This document shows, piece after piece, positions 33,584 to 39,271 of a stretch of 39,271 nucleotides of DNA. Source of the stretch: Firmicutes bacterium UBA5486. GTDB taxonomy: Bacteria; Bacillota; UBA4882; UBA10575. A model generated the notes under the pieces. It ran no database searches. It saw only the letters and a program-made list of their open reading frames with translations, and was not told the DNA's origin. Every line of letters begins with the position of its first letter. Position 1 is the stretch's first letter. The DNA lies in the NCBI GenBank assembly GCA_002427045.1, contig DIPO01000076.1, positions 1 to 39,271 of the forward strand, written 5' to 3'. Position numbers and translations under genes: made by a program.

Positions 33584-34624
33584 ATGGGTCATAGACTACT
33601 GAAGCGATTATTCTCTAAGGATCTAGGGCTGGATTTGGGCACAGCCAATAGTCTGGTTTATGAGAAGAATAAGGGAATTATTTTCCGCGAGCCATCGGTT
33701 GTAGCTATTGAGAAAAATACTAACCATGTTTTGGCTTTGGGTGAAGAAGCCCGGCAGATGATTGGTAGAACCCCCGGTAATATTATTGCTGTTCGCCCTT
33801 TGCGTGAGGGGGTAATCGCTAATTACGAGTTAACTAAGGAACTAATCCGCTACCTGCTGAGGAAAGCTTATAAAGGAAAGTTTATGGGAAAACCGCGGGT
33901 AATAACTAGTATTCCAACAGGTATTACTGAGGTGGAACGAAGAGCAGTACTGGAGGCCGCCCTTAGTGCGGGGGCAGGAGAGACTTATTTGATTGAAGAA
34001 CCGGTAGCAGCCGCGATTGGAGCTGGCCTTCCTGTTCATGAAGCTATTGGAAATATGGTAATAAATATTGGTGGCGGAACTAGTGATATTGCTGTCATTT
34101 CGATGGGGGGTGTCGTCTCTGGCCTGTCGGTTAGGATCGGTGGGGATGCAATGGATGATAGTATTATCCGGTTTATCCGTAGAAATTACAACCTATCGAT
34201 TGGGGAACGGATGGCAGAAGAGGTAAAAATAAACTTAGGTTCGGCGCTTTCCATCGGTGATGAGCAGGAAGGGGAAGTCCGGGGGCGGGATCAGGTTACC
34301 GGCCTTCCTAAGAATATGATGGTTGGTTCAGAAGAGATTAGGGAGGCCTTAAAAGAACCCGTGACCAATATTATTAATGCGATTCGCCAGGTGGTAGAGA
34401 AGACACCACCGGAGTTGATTGCTGATATTATGAATCAAGAGATTGTAATGACCGGGGGCGGAGCTTTATTAAAGGGTTTTGACCAGTTGGTGACCAGAGA
34501 ACTTAATATGAGGGTAAAACTGGCAGAGGATCCGATGGCTTGCGTAGTTCTGGGCGCCGGGAAAACCATTGAGCACTTCGATGCCTTAAAAAGGGCTTTG
34601 GTAGGAATGAAACGAAGCCGGTAA
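33584..34624 (+). CDS. MreB/Mbl-family actin-like protein
   Basis: The 346-residue actin-like ATPase guides lateral wall synthesis. Phosphate loop 1 is LGLDLGTANSLVY, the second is NIGGGTSDIAVIS, and EEPVAAAIGAGLP and VMTGGGALLKGFDQL complete the fold. The first residues (GHRLLKRLF) may be the amphipathic membrane-binding end. The ATG at 33584 is eight bases after GGAAG; a TTG directly before it is in frame. No mreC or mreD follows, so it is more likely an Mbl/MreBH-type paralogue than the mreBCD copy. A terminator follows. Confidence 0.93.
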   Translation: MGHRLLKRLFSKDLGLDLGTANSLVYEKNKGIIFREPSVVAIEKNTNHVLALGEEARQMIGRTPGNIIAVRPLREGVIANYELTKELIRYLLRKAYKGKFMGKPRVITSIPTGITEVERRAVLEAALSAGAGETYLIEEPVAAAIGAGLPVHEAIGNMVINIGGGTSDIAVISMGGVVSGLSVRIGGDAMDDSIIRFIRRNYNLSIGERMAEEVKINLGSALSIGDEQEGEVRGRDQVTGLPKNMMVGSEEIREALKEPVTNIINAIRQVVEKTPPELIADIMNQEIVMTGGGALLKGFDQLVTRELNMRVKLAEDPMACVVLGAGKTIEHFDALKRALVGMKRSR

Positions 34625-34650
34625 TAGTGAAGTCGAAAATAGAAGTTAGA

Positions 34651-34676
34651 AGAATTCCTTATTTGGAATTCTTTTA
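34651..34676 (+). terminator. terminator after the MreB-like gene
   Basis: AGAATTCC (34651-34658) pairs perfectly with GGAATTCT (34665-34672), and a T-rich run follows. Confidence 0.8.
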
Positions 34677-34773
34677 TTTATACTGTGGACAGATTTGTAA
34701 CCAGTTCTTTGTGTGAAACAGGCAAATATTTTTGTATACTTGAATCTAGACAATGGATAAATTTATAAATTCA

Positions 34774-34796
34774 AATTATGTAATTCCTTAAATTTA
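34774..34796. repeat. 23-base intergenic motif, copy 2
   Basis: This matches 23088-23110 with one difference (T for C at the eighth base). It lies 150 bases before the DUF881 gene. The next bases form the inverted repeat at 34792-34816. Confidence 0.55.
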
Positions 34797-34816
34797 GGTA
34801 ATAATAGTACCTAAAT
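34792..34816. promoter_or_regulatory. perfect 9-base inverted repeat
   Basis: ATTTAGGTA (34792-34800) and TACCTAAAT (34808-34816) are separated by seven bases. No T tract follows, so an operator or RNA hairpin is more likely than a terminator. It is 128 bases before the DUF881 start. Confidence 0.4.
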
Positions 34817-34943
34817 ATGGAAGAATAATATGGATACCAGTTTTGAAAAGAAATCTTAACTTCTTTTTTTTAAAAGAAAAGGATTTTTTTGATAGTAAGG
34901 TGAATAGTATTCTGGGAACTATTCTGTCAAGAAGGCGATTGGG

Positions 34944-35684
34944 ATGAAAAATTATAGTTGGAAATTAGGGGTAGGCTTGGCCTCGATGTTATTGGGTATG
35001 CTTCTGGTTTTTCAGTTTCGGACTGAAACCAATGTCAAATATTATCTTCCACAGTTTAGGACAGCAAGTGAATTAGCAATTAAATGGAACCGATTACAAA
35101 CAGACCTGAATAAAAAAGAGGATGAACTGAAAAACCTTCGTATGCAATTGCAGGCTTACAATCAAGATAAAGAGGTAAACAGCCTGCGGATGGCGGCCGG
35201 TGTTACTCCTTTAAGAGGCCCGGGATTAGAGATTACGCTCGCTGATGTCCAGCGTAAGTTGAAGAGTTATGAAGATCCCAATCTTTTTATTGTTCATTAT
35301 GATCAATTAGAATTACTGGTTAATGAATTATGGGCAGCCGGAGCGGAAGCGGTCGCGGTGAATGGAGAAAGAATTGTAGCCCAGACAGGTTTTAGTTGTG
35401 CCGGTACAACAATCCTGGTGGGTGTGAAGAAGATTGCTCCCCCCTATCTGATACGGGCGATTGGTGATCCCAGAACCCTTAAAGCTGCTTTGACTATTCC
35501 CGGTGGATTTATAGAGAACCAGCTTCTTCCCTTTGAATTGGGAGTTACCTTGGAAATGAAGAGTGATTTATATATCCCAGCTTATAAAGGGAGCTTTATC
35601 TTTAATGATGCCCGGGTGGTAGATGAAGAAGAAGAAACTCCGCTTGAGGTAATGATTATTGAGGAAGAAAAGGGGGAAGAGTAA
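34944..35684 (+). CDS. DUF881 family protein (YlxW/YlxX-like)
   Basis: The 246-residue protein has an N-terminal membrane segment (about 7-23), a coiled coil at about 45-75 and a DUF881 domain containing LRMAAGVTPLRGPGLEITL, LLVNELWAAGAEAVAVNGER and GCAGTTILVG-like strands (here FSCAGTTILVGV). In Bacillus-type genomes these proteins lie beside sbp ahead of the division genes, as here with sbp. The biochemical role is unknown; a link to division is inferred from neighbourhood. It overlaps sbp by one base (TAATG). Confidence 0.9.
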   Translation: MKNYSWKLGVGLASMLLGMLLVFQFRTETNVKYYLPQFRTASELAIKWNRLQTDLNKKEDELKNLRMQLQAYNQDKEVNSLRMAAGVTPLRGPGLEITLADVQRKLKSYEDPNLFIVHYDQLELLVNELWAAGAEAVAVNGERIVAQTGFSCAGTTILVGVKKIAPPYLIRAIGDPRTLKAALTIPGGFIENQLLPFELGVTLEMKSDLYIPAYKGSFIFNDARVVDEEEETPLEVMIIEEEKGEE

Positions 35685-36037
35685 TGTTTTTGACACCTTT
35701 GATTGGAGTTACATTAGGAGCTATAATTGCCCTTTTCTTGCCCTGGGAGATACCCTTAGTTTATAAAAGTTATACAGCCCTTGCGATTCTGGCGACTCTG
35801 GATGCGATCTTTGGAGGAATGAGGGCTCAATTAGAAGGCGATTTTATTTTTTCCAAATTTATTATTAGTTTCTTTGCTAATTCCATAATGGCTGTTGCCT
35901 TGGCTTATCTTGGAAATGTCTTGGGTATTGATATTTATATGGGTGCGGTAGTGGCATTTAGTATCAGGCTCTTTAATAATCTAGCCCTGATTAGGGAGTT
36001 TGCCTTTATTAAATATCGGCAGCGTGAAAGTGAATGA
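35684..36037 (+). CDS. sbp: small basic family protein Sbp (DUF1290)
   Basis: The 117-residue membrane protein has three to four hydrophobic segments and the conserved wording FLPWEIPLVYKSYTALAILA, LDAIFGGMRA and FSIRLFNNLALIRE. Length and order match the Sbp family of Firmicutes. The start codon overlaps the stop of the DUF881 gene, so they are translationally coupled. Function is unknown; the family usually lies next to ftsA/ftsZ, but here a repeat cluster and unrelated genes follow. Confidence 0.93.
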   Translation: MFLTPLIGVTLGAIIALFLPWEIPLVYKSYTALAILATLDAIFGGMRAQLEGDFIFSKFIISFFANSIMAVALAYLGNVLGIDIYMGAVVAFSIRLFNNLALIREFAFIKYRQRESE

Positions 36038-36040
36038 AGA

Positions 36041-36355
36041 GCTCGGTACTCGTTGCTCGTCGCTAGTCGCTCGTCGCTCGTATGAAAGATCGCCTTTGAT
36101 TTTAGTTTCGAAGGCATTCTATAAGTCGAGCGACGAGGGACGAGTATCGAGCCACGAGATGTGTAGGCCTTTGTATCTTCGAAGGCTTTCTTCCAACCGA
36201 GCGACGAGCGACGAGTATCGAGCCACGAGATGTGTAGGCCTTTGAAGTTTTTTTGCTTCGAAGGTTTTTTTATCGATTGATGGTTTCTAGCTTCTAGCTT
36301 TACGAGGGCTTTTTTTAACCAAGTGGCGAGCGACGAGTACCAAGCTACGAGCAGT
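36041..36355. repeat. interspersed repeat cluster of CGAGCGACGAG-type units
   Basis: Two direct units start at 36127 and 36198 (period 71 bases), each CGAGCGACGAG, then SGACGAGTATCGAGCCACGA and GATGTGTAGGCCTTTG. A partial third begins at 36327. An inverted arm with GCTCGTCGCTAGTCGCTCGT occupies 36041-36080 and can pair with the direct units. Each unit is followed by a CCTTTG/CGAAGG hairpin with T-rich tail (near 36087, 36160 and 36239). A different unit, CTAGCTTCTAGC (36287-36298), also occurs inverted in the 23S insertion at 31-42. Spacers are not CRISPR-like and there are no cas genes. Confidence 0.75.
36239..36271 (+). terminator. terminator-like hairpin inside the repeat cluster
   Basis: CCTTTGAAG (36239-36247) pairs with CTTCGAAGG (36256-36264) with one G-T pair, and seven T follow. 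It can end the DUF881-sbp message. Confidence 0.65.
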
Positions 36356-36446
36356 GCTTGTCTAATTTATTTGTAAAGAAAAACAGATAGTCGGCATAAA
36401 ATAGGTTAGTCTCTTCATATCCTTTTAAGTAAAGGGGTGAGGGGGT

Positions 36447-37235
36447 ATGAAGCCGGGAACCGTTCATTTTCAGCAATGGGTATCAAAAAATCGGTTATTG
36501 CTTTGGTGGATGATTTTTCTGCCGCTAATGGCGGTGATCCTGGTTATTTCGTGGGAGTATTTGATTATTCCTACCAAAGATGATGGTGTGGCGTATAGTT
36601 TTCTACAAGAAATTTTAAATACTATGCCTTTACTTGTTTTATCCAGGATAGTTTTAATTGCTGTCGGATTAGTAGTAATCTTAATCTGCCTTTTTTTTCC
36701 GGTTTTTCGTGTAGGAAAAGAAGGGGTTCAATGGACCAGAGAAAAGGAGGAAGAGTTAGCCCAGGTTACCGGGGAGATTACCGGTGCTGAAGTTGAACAC
36801 TTGATCGAGCAAGAAGCCCTCCGTTGGTCTTTGGTCTATAAGTGGTTACATTTTAATGAGAGAAAAGAAATGGAACCACCAGTTCTTCTCCGTGAACTAG
36901 TGGCTACGGTTTTAGAGGTTTTTCCGGAGCATCGGCTGAGTCTGACTATGCTCTGGGGAGATGAAGAATACATTCTACTCCATCCGCTGCTGGTGAGGAT
37001 GGTTCCGCAGGAAGAAACGGTCCAGGAAACATTTGGTGTTAAAATGATCTTTTCCAAGTATATGTTATTAGTTTTGCATATTTATTCTGAGGATTCAATT
37101 GGGTTTTCCACCATTGATGAGAGCTTTATTTTAATCCTGTGCGAGGTTTTTTTACAGGCAACAATGCAAAAAGAGCTGTCCCTATCCCAGCTAGTGGCTT
37201 ATTTTGATCTAATTAATAACCGATTGGATAGTTAG
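36447..37235 (+). CDS. two-TM protein of unknown function
   Basis: I do not recognise this 262-residue protein. It has two membrane segments (about 17-38 and 61-86) with a short loop between them. A soluble cytoplasmic part of about 170 residues follows: a Glu-rich helix (93-130) and then an alpha/beta stretch with LSLTMLWGDEEYILLHPLLV and VKMIFSKYMLLVLHIYSEDS. The latter resembles a GAF-like sensor fold, but without clear ligand residues. The start follows AAGGGGTGAGGGGG. A 56-residue gene follows 28 bases later and a shared terminator ends both, so they form a small operon. Confidence 0.78.
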   Translation: MKPGTVHFQQWVSKNRLLLWWMIFLPLMAVILVISWEYLIIPTKDDGVAYSFLQEILNTMPLLVLSRIVLIAVGLVVILICLFFPVFRVGKEGVQWTREKEEELAQVTGEITGAEVEHLIEQEALRWSLVYKWLHFNERKEMEPPVLLRELVATVLEVFPEHRLSLTMLWGDEEYILLHPLLVRMVPQEETVQETFGVKMIFSKYMLLVLHIYSEDSIGFSTIDESFILILCEVFLQATMQKELSLSQLVAYFDLINNRLDS

Positions 37236-37263
37236 GGTATAAGATAATAGGGGGGTGAAAATA

Positions 37264-37434
37264 ATGGCTGAAAAAGGGGAAAAAGAAAGGGATAATATGT
37301 TCGGAAAATCCGTTAAAATTATAAATAATTCTAAGACAATAAATATAAGTGAAAAGGACCCCTATGTACTAAAAGCCATGGAAAGGGCGAAAGACCGATT
37401 ACGCCATCGGTTGATAGAAATAAATGGGGGTTAA
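37264..37434 (+). CDS. small protein of 56 residues, unknown function
   Basis: The frame runs from ATG 37264 to TAA 37432 with GGGGGGTGA eight bases upstream. The product is highly charged (MAEKGEKERDNMFGKS at the start, then KAMERAKDRLRHRLIEINGG at the end) and has no membrane segment or signal peptide. The C-terminal half looks like an amphipathic helix. It follows the two-TM gene and precedes a terminator. I do not recognise a family. Confidence 0.65.
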   Translation: MAEKGEKERDNMFGKSVKIINNSKTINISEKDPYVLKAMERAKDRLRHRLIEINGG

Positions 37435-37446
37435 GGCTAACTGAAT

Positions 37447-37480
37447 AAAAAAAGGGGAGGTTTTAACTCCCCTTTATTCT
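37447..37480. terminator. bidirectional terminator
   Basis: AAAGGGGAG (37451-37459) pairs with CTCCCCTTT (37467-37475). A tracts on the left and T-rich sequence on the right let it serve both the plus-strand operon and the convergent minus-strand peptide gene. Confidence 0.85.
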
Positions 37481-37494
37481 ATAAACACCGGTAA

Positions 37495-37593
37495 TTAGTT
37501 GATTCCAAGAATAAGCAGGATTAGAATTAAGAAAAGTACGACGGCGATGCTTGATTCGCCAATATTCCCACAACCATCTCTAATAGTTCCCAT
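37495..37593 (-). CDS. 32-residue hydrophobic spore-type peptide (YjcZ-like)
   Basis: The product reads MGTIRDGCGNIGESSIAVVL followed by FLILILLILGIN. A short polar head with GCG-N is followed by one membrane segment, the layout of the YjcZ-type sporulation peptides of Bacilli. GGAAGGGAG lies about nine bases before the ATG on this strand. The same ES-x-A-x-x-LFLILILL core occurs in the divergent peptide at 37787-37882, which supports both as real genes. The assignment to spores is an inference from this resemblance. Confidence 0.75.
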   Translation of the reverse strand: MGTIRDGCGNIGESSIAVVLFLILILLILGIN

Positions 37594-37748
37594 AAATCAG
37601 CGCTCCCTTCCAGCGTAGTTTTTTACTTCCGGTTTTATAATATATACATGCGACCGGATTTGGAATAGGTTAAAGTAACTTTTTAAACTAGATAATAGGG
37701 ATATTCACGAAATAATATTTTTGCCTGCTTCAAATTCCCTTGAAGGCG

Positions 37749-37757
37749 CATAGTTTA
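37749..37757 (+). promoter_or_regulatory. possible SigK-type (mother-cell) -10 element
   Basis: CATAGTTTA fits the SigK -10 pattern CATANNNTA exactly and lies 30 bases before the peptide gene. No clear AC at the -35 position is seen, so this is weak. Confidence 0.3.
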
Positions 37758-37786
37758 TTATCAGAACAAGTACGGGGGGTGTAGAG

Positions 37787-37882
37787 ATGGCAGGAGTTAT
37801 GGATATGTTTTCGAATATGAATGAATCTGTAGCCTTTATTCTGTTTTTGATCCTGATTTTATTAGTTCTAGGTACCATATAA
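37787..37882 (+). CDS. 31-residue hydrophobic spore-type peptide (YjcZ-like)
   Basis: The product reads MAGVMDMFSNMNESVAFILF followed by LILILLVLGTI. One membrane segment fills the last 18 residues. GGGGGGT lies about six bases before the ATG. It shares the ES-x-A-x-x-LFLILILL-x-LG core with the minus-strand peptide at 37495-37593, with which it is divergent across about 190 bases. A hairpin follows at 37922. Confidence 0.75.
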   Translation: MAGVMDMFSNMNESVAFILFLILILLVLGTI

Positions 37883-37921
37883 GAAATAAATTACAAAAAA
37901 ATATTATAGAAGCGTTAATAC

Positions 37922-37948
37922 AGGCCTCGGTTGATAACCGGGGCCTTT
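37922..37948 (+). terminator. terminator after the spore-type peptide gene
   Basis: AGGCCTCGGTT (37923-37933) pairs with AACCGGGGCCT (37937-37947) with one G-T pair. Only a short T-rich tail follows, so its strength is uncertain. Confidence 0.6.
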
Positions 37949-38106
37949 AATATTGTAGGGATTTTTGATGAAATGGATGGGGTTAATGGCCTTGCCTCCA
38001 TATCACGTCACAAAAGATCAATAGCCTTTTTGTAAGTACACTCCCATATATCGTTGTGGCCTCAAACTAAAGTAAGAATTAATTAGCTTTAATTTAATTA
38101 AAACGG

Positions 38107-38136
38107 TTGTCCTTGAATCTATAAGAAATATATAAT
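38107..38136 (+). promoter_or_regulatory. putative SigA-type promoter of the GH130 gene
   Basis: TTGTCC (38107-38112) and a consensus TATAAT (38131-38136) are separated by 18 bases, with the start codon 68 bases further on. Confidence 0.45.
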
Positions 38137-38204
38137 ATAATAACTATACCGGTTTAGTAAAAATAGTAACGAGTACAACCGGATAACTAAAAGAGGTGAT
38201 GAAT

Positions 38205-39218
38205 ATGGCCAAAACGAATAAAAACGCAAATAGACGGCTTATTATTGGTCCGGAATTACCTAATATCCCCTGGGAGGAAAAACCTAATGATTGTAAAGAC
38301 GTGGTCTGGCGTTATTCCCGTAATCCAGTGATCCCACGGGACCTTACTGCTACTTCTAATAGCATCTTTAATAGTGCAGTAGTTCCCTATAAAGGGAAAT
38401 TTGCCGGGGTCTTTCGTTGCGATGATAAAAGACGACGGATGCAGATTCATAAAGGCCAAAGCGAAGATGGGATCAATTGGGAGATCTCTGCAGAACCGAT
38501 TGAGTTTATTTATGATGATCCGGAAATTGGAGAGTTTAATTACGGAAGATACGATCCTCGTGTTTGCTGGCTGGAGGACAGGTATTATATTACCTGGTGT
38601 AATGGGTATAAGGGTCACCCAACGATTGGAATGGGTTATACATATGATTTTGAAAAGTTTTATCAGATGGAGAATGCTTTTTTGCCGTTTAATCGGAATG
38701 GGGTTTTGTTTCCACGAAAAATTAGGGGTAAGTATGGAATGTTAAGCCGGCCAAGTGATGATGGACATACTCCTTTTGGTGATATTTATTATAGTGAGAG
38801 TCCCGATTTATGCTATTGGGGACGTCACCGGTACGTAATGGGGAGGGCTGAAGGCTGGCAATCGACAAAGATTGGTGCTGGTCCTACGCCAATTGAGACC
38901 ACAGAAGGCTGGCTTATGATTTACCATGGGGTTTTAACTTCCTGTAATGGGTTTGTTTATAGTGCGGGTGCGGCACTTTTGGATCTGGATGAACCATGGA
39001 AAGTGATGTACCGTACAGCTCCTTATATTATTTCACCGCAAAAACTCTATGAATGTGTGGGGGATGTGCCGAATGTGGTCTTCCCATGTGCAGCTTTGAC
39101 AGATTCAGCTACCGGGCGGATTGCAATTTATTATGGTGCTGCTGATACTGTGACAGGTCTAGCCTTTGCTAAGGTTGATGAATTAATTGAATTTACTAAG
39201 GAAAATTCTCTGATCTAG
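38205..39218 (+). CDS. glycoside hydrolase family 130 beta-mannoside phosphorylase-like enzyme
   Basis: The 337-residue five-bladed beta-propeller enzyme probably splits a beta-mannoside with phosphate to give mannose 1-phosphate. [19 protein letters not shown] contains the Asp that acts as general acid in the family. [40 protein letters not shown] and a late [15 protein letters not shown] are further family blocks, with Arg, Lys and His that bind phosphate. Substrate (mannan oligomer or Man-GlcNAc) is not decided. The ATG at 38205 is chosen because AGAGGTGAT (38192-38200) lies just upstream; GTG 38196 and ATG 38199 lie inside that site. No transporter is in view. Confidence 0.9.
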   Translation: MAKTNKNANRRLIIGPELPNIPWEEKPNDCKDVVWRYSRNPVIPRDLTATSNSIFNSAVVPYKGKFAGVFRCDDKRRRMQIHKGQSEDGINWEISAEPIEFIYDDPEIGEFNYGRYDPRVCWLEDRYYITWCNGYKGHPTIGMGYTYDFEKFYQMENAFLPFNRNGVLFPRKIRGKYGMLSRPSDDGHTPFGDIYYSESPDLCYWGRHRYVMGRAEGWQSTKIGAGPTPIETTEGWLMIYHGVLTSCNGFVYSAGAALLDLDEPWKVMYRTAPYIISPQKLYECVGDVPNVVFPCAALTDSATGRIAIYYGAADTVTGLAFAKVDELIEFTKENSLI

Positions 39219-39271
39219 TTTTAGTAAATTAATGAAATTAATAATTGATTTAAGTTAAACACTATATATTG

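Larger units (their letters stand above)
34677..34943. other. intergenic region with motif copy 2 and a 9-base inverted repeat
   Basis: No gene is present. Apart from the two elements annotated next, there is only a -10-like TATACT at 34735-34740 with no well-spaced -35. Confidence 0.5.
37883..38204. other. intergenic region with terminator and promoter only
   Basis: Apart from the hairpin at 37922-37948 and the promoter-like pair at 38107-38136, I see no gene or structure in these 322 bases. Confidence 0.5.

Noticed and set aside
36000..36245. 81-codon frame from the end of sbp through the repeats
   Set aside because: The residues come from repeat units (SLVARRSYE, RATSDEYRA) and start inside sbp in another frame.
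36041..36355. Repeat cluster as a CRISPR array
   Set aside because: Units vary in length and orientation, the intervening sequences are related hairpins rather than unique spacers, and no cas genes are in the window.

Overview
The window looks like a chromosomal segment from an endospore-forming member of the Firmicutes (Bacillota) that also appears to have an outer membrane. Spore formation is shown by sigG and spoIIR (28966-30392), a SigF-type promoter in front of them, and two tiny YjcZ-like hydrophobic peptides near 37.5-37.9 kb. The outer membrane is suggested by a signal-peptide-bearing Wzi-like capsule-assembly barrel on the minus strand (25787-27040). Halanaerobiales, Negativicutes and Limnochordia/Hydrogenispora-type lineages fit this combination; I cannot decide between them from sequence alone.

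Layout. (1) 1-588: the 3' end of a 23S rRNA gene with a long insertion at the helix 98 position, then a spacer with a truncated 5S-like copy and a GC-rich palindromic element, the 5S rRNA gene, and a strong terminator. (2) 1174-3975: a membrane-anchored CapD/PglF/WbpM-type nucleotide-sugar 4,6-dehydratase and RmlD, in ordinary codon usage. (3) 4079-19718: a very AT-rich glycan island. It holds a PglC-like phosphoglycosyl transferase, a GNAT acetyltransferase, two PLP-fold aminotransferase-like proteins, a FemAB/GNAT-like protein, three GT-B glycosyltransferases, a Wzy-like membrane protein, a polysaccharide pyruvyl transferase broken by one in-frame stop, an FrhB-like iron-sulfur protein, WecB, and a UDP-HexNAc 6-dehydrogenase. 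(4) 20040-28813: polymer export and precursor housekeeping, again in ordinary codon usage: MurJ/MviN flippase, Wzz-like chain-length protein, phosphomannomutase/phosphoglucomutase, ManA, the Wzi-like barrel, RmlC-like epimerase and RmlB. (5) 28893-30412: SigF-type promoter, sigG, spoIIR, terminator. (6) 30645-34680: PhoP/PhoR-like two-component system, RluB-type pseudouridine synthase, MreB/Mbl-like protein. (7) 34944-36037: DUF881 protein and Sbp, followed by an interspersed repeat cluster containing a terminator. (8) 36447-39218: a two-TM protein of unknown function, a 56-residue protein, two divergent tiny spore-type peptides, and a GH130 phosphorylase.

How it fits together. Regions 2-4 form one Wzx/Wzy-style surface-polysaccharide locus. 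The dehydratase, aminotransferase, acetyltransferase and PglC-like protein could make and load an amino-dideoxy sugar on undecaprenyl phosphate. The glycosyltransferases would extend it using WecB/dehydrogenase-derived HexNAc uronate and RmlBCD-derived rhamnose. MurJ or a distant Wzx would flip it, Wzy and Wzz would polymerise it, and the Wzi-like barrel would hold it at the surface. RmlA, Wza and a dedicated Wzx are not in the window. The AT-rich core between conserved flanks looks like an exchangeable serotype-type cassette.

Besides the genes, the window has a repeat family shared between the 23S insertion and the 36.3 kb repeat cluster, a 23-base motif in two distant intergenic regions, and two hairpin-plus-T-run elements inside leaders of nucleotide-sugar operons.
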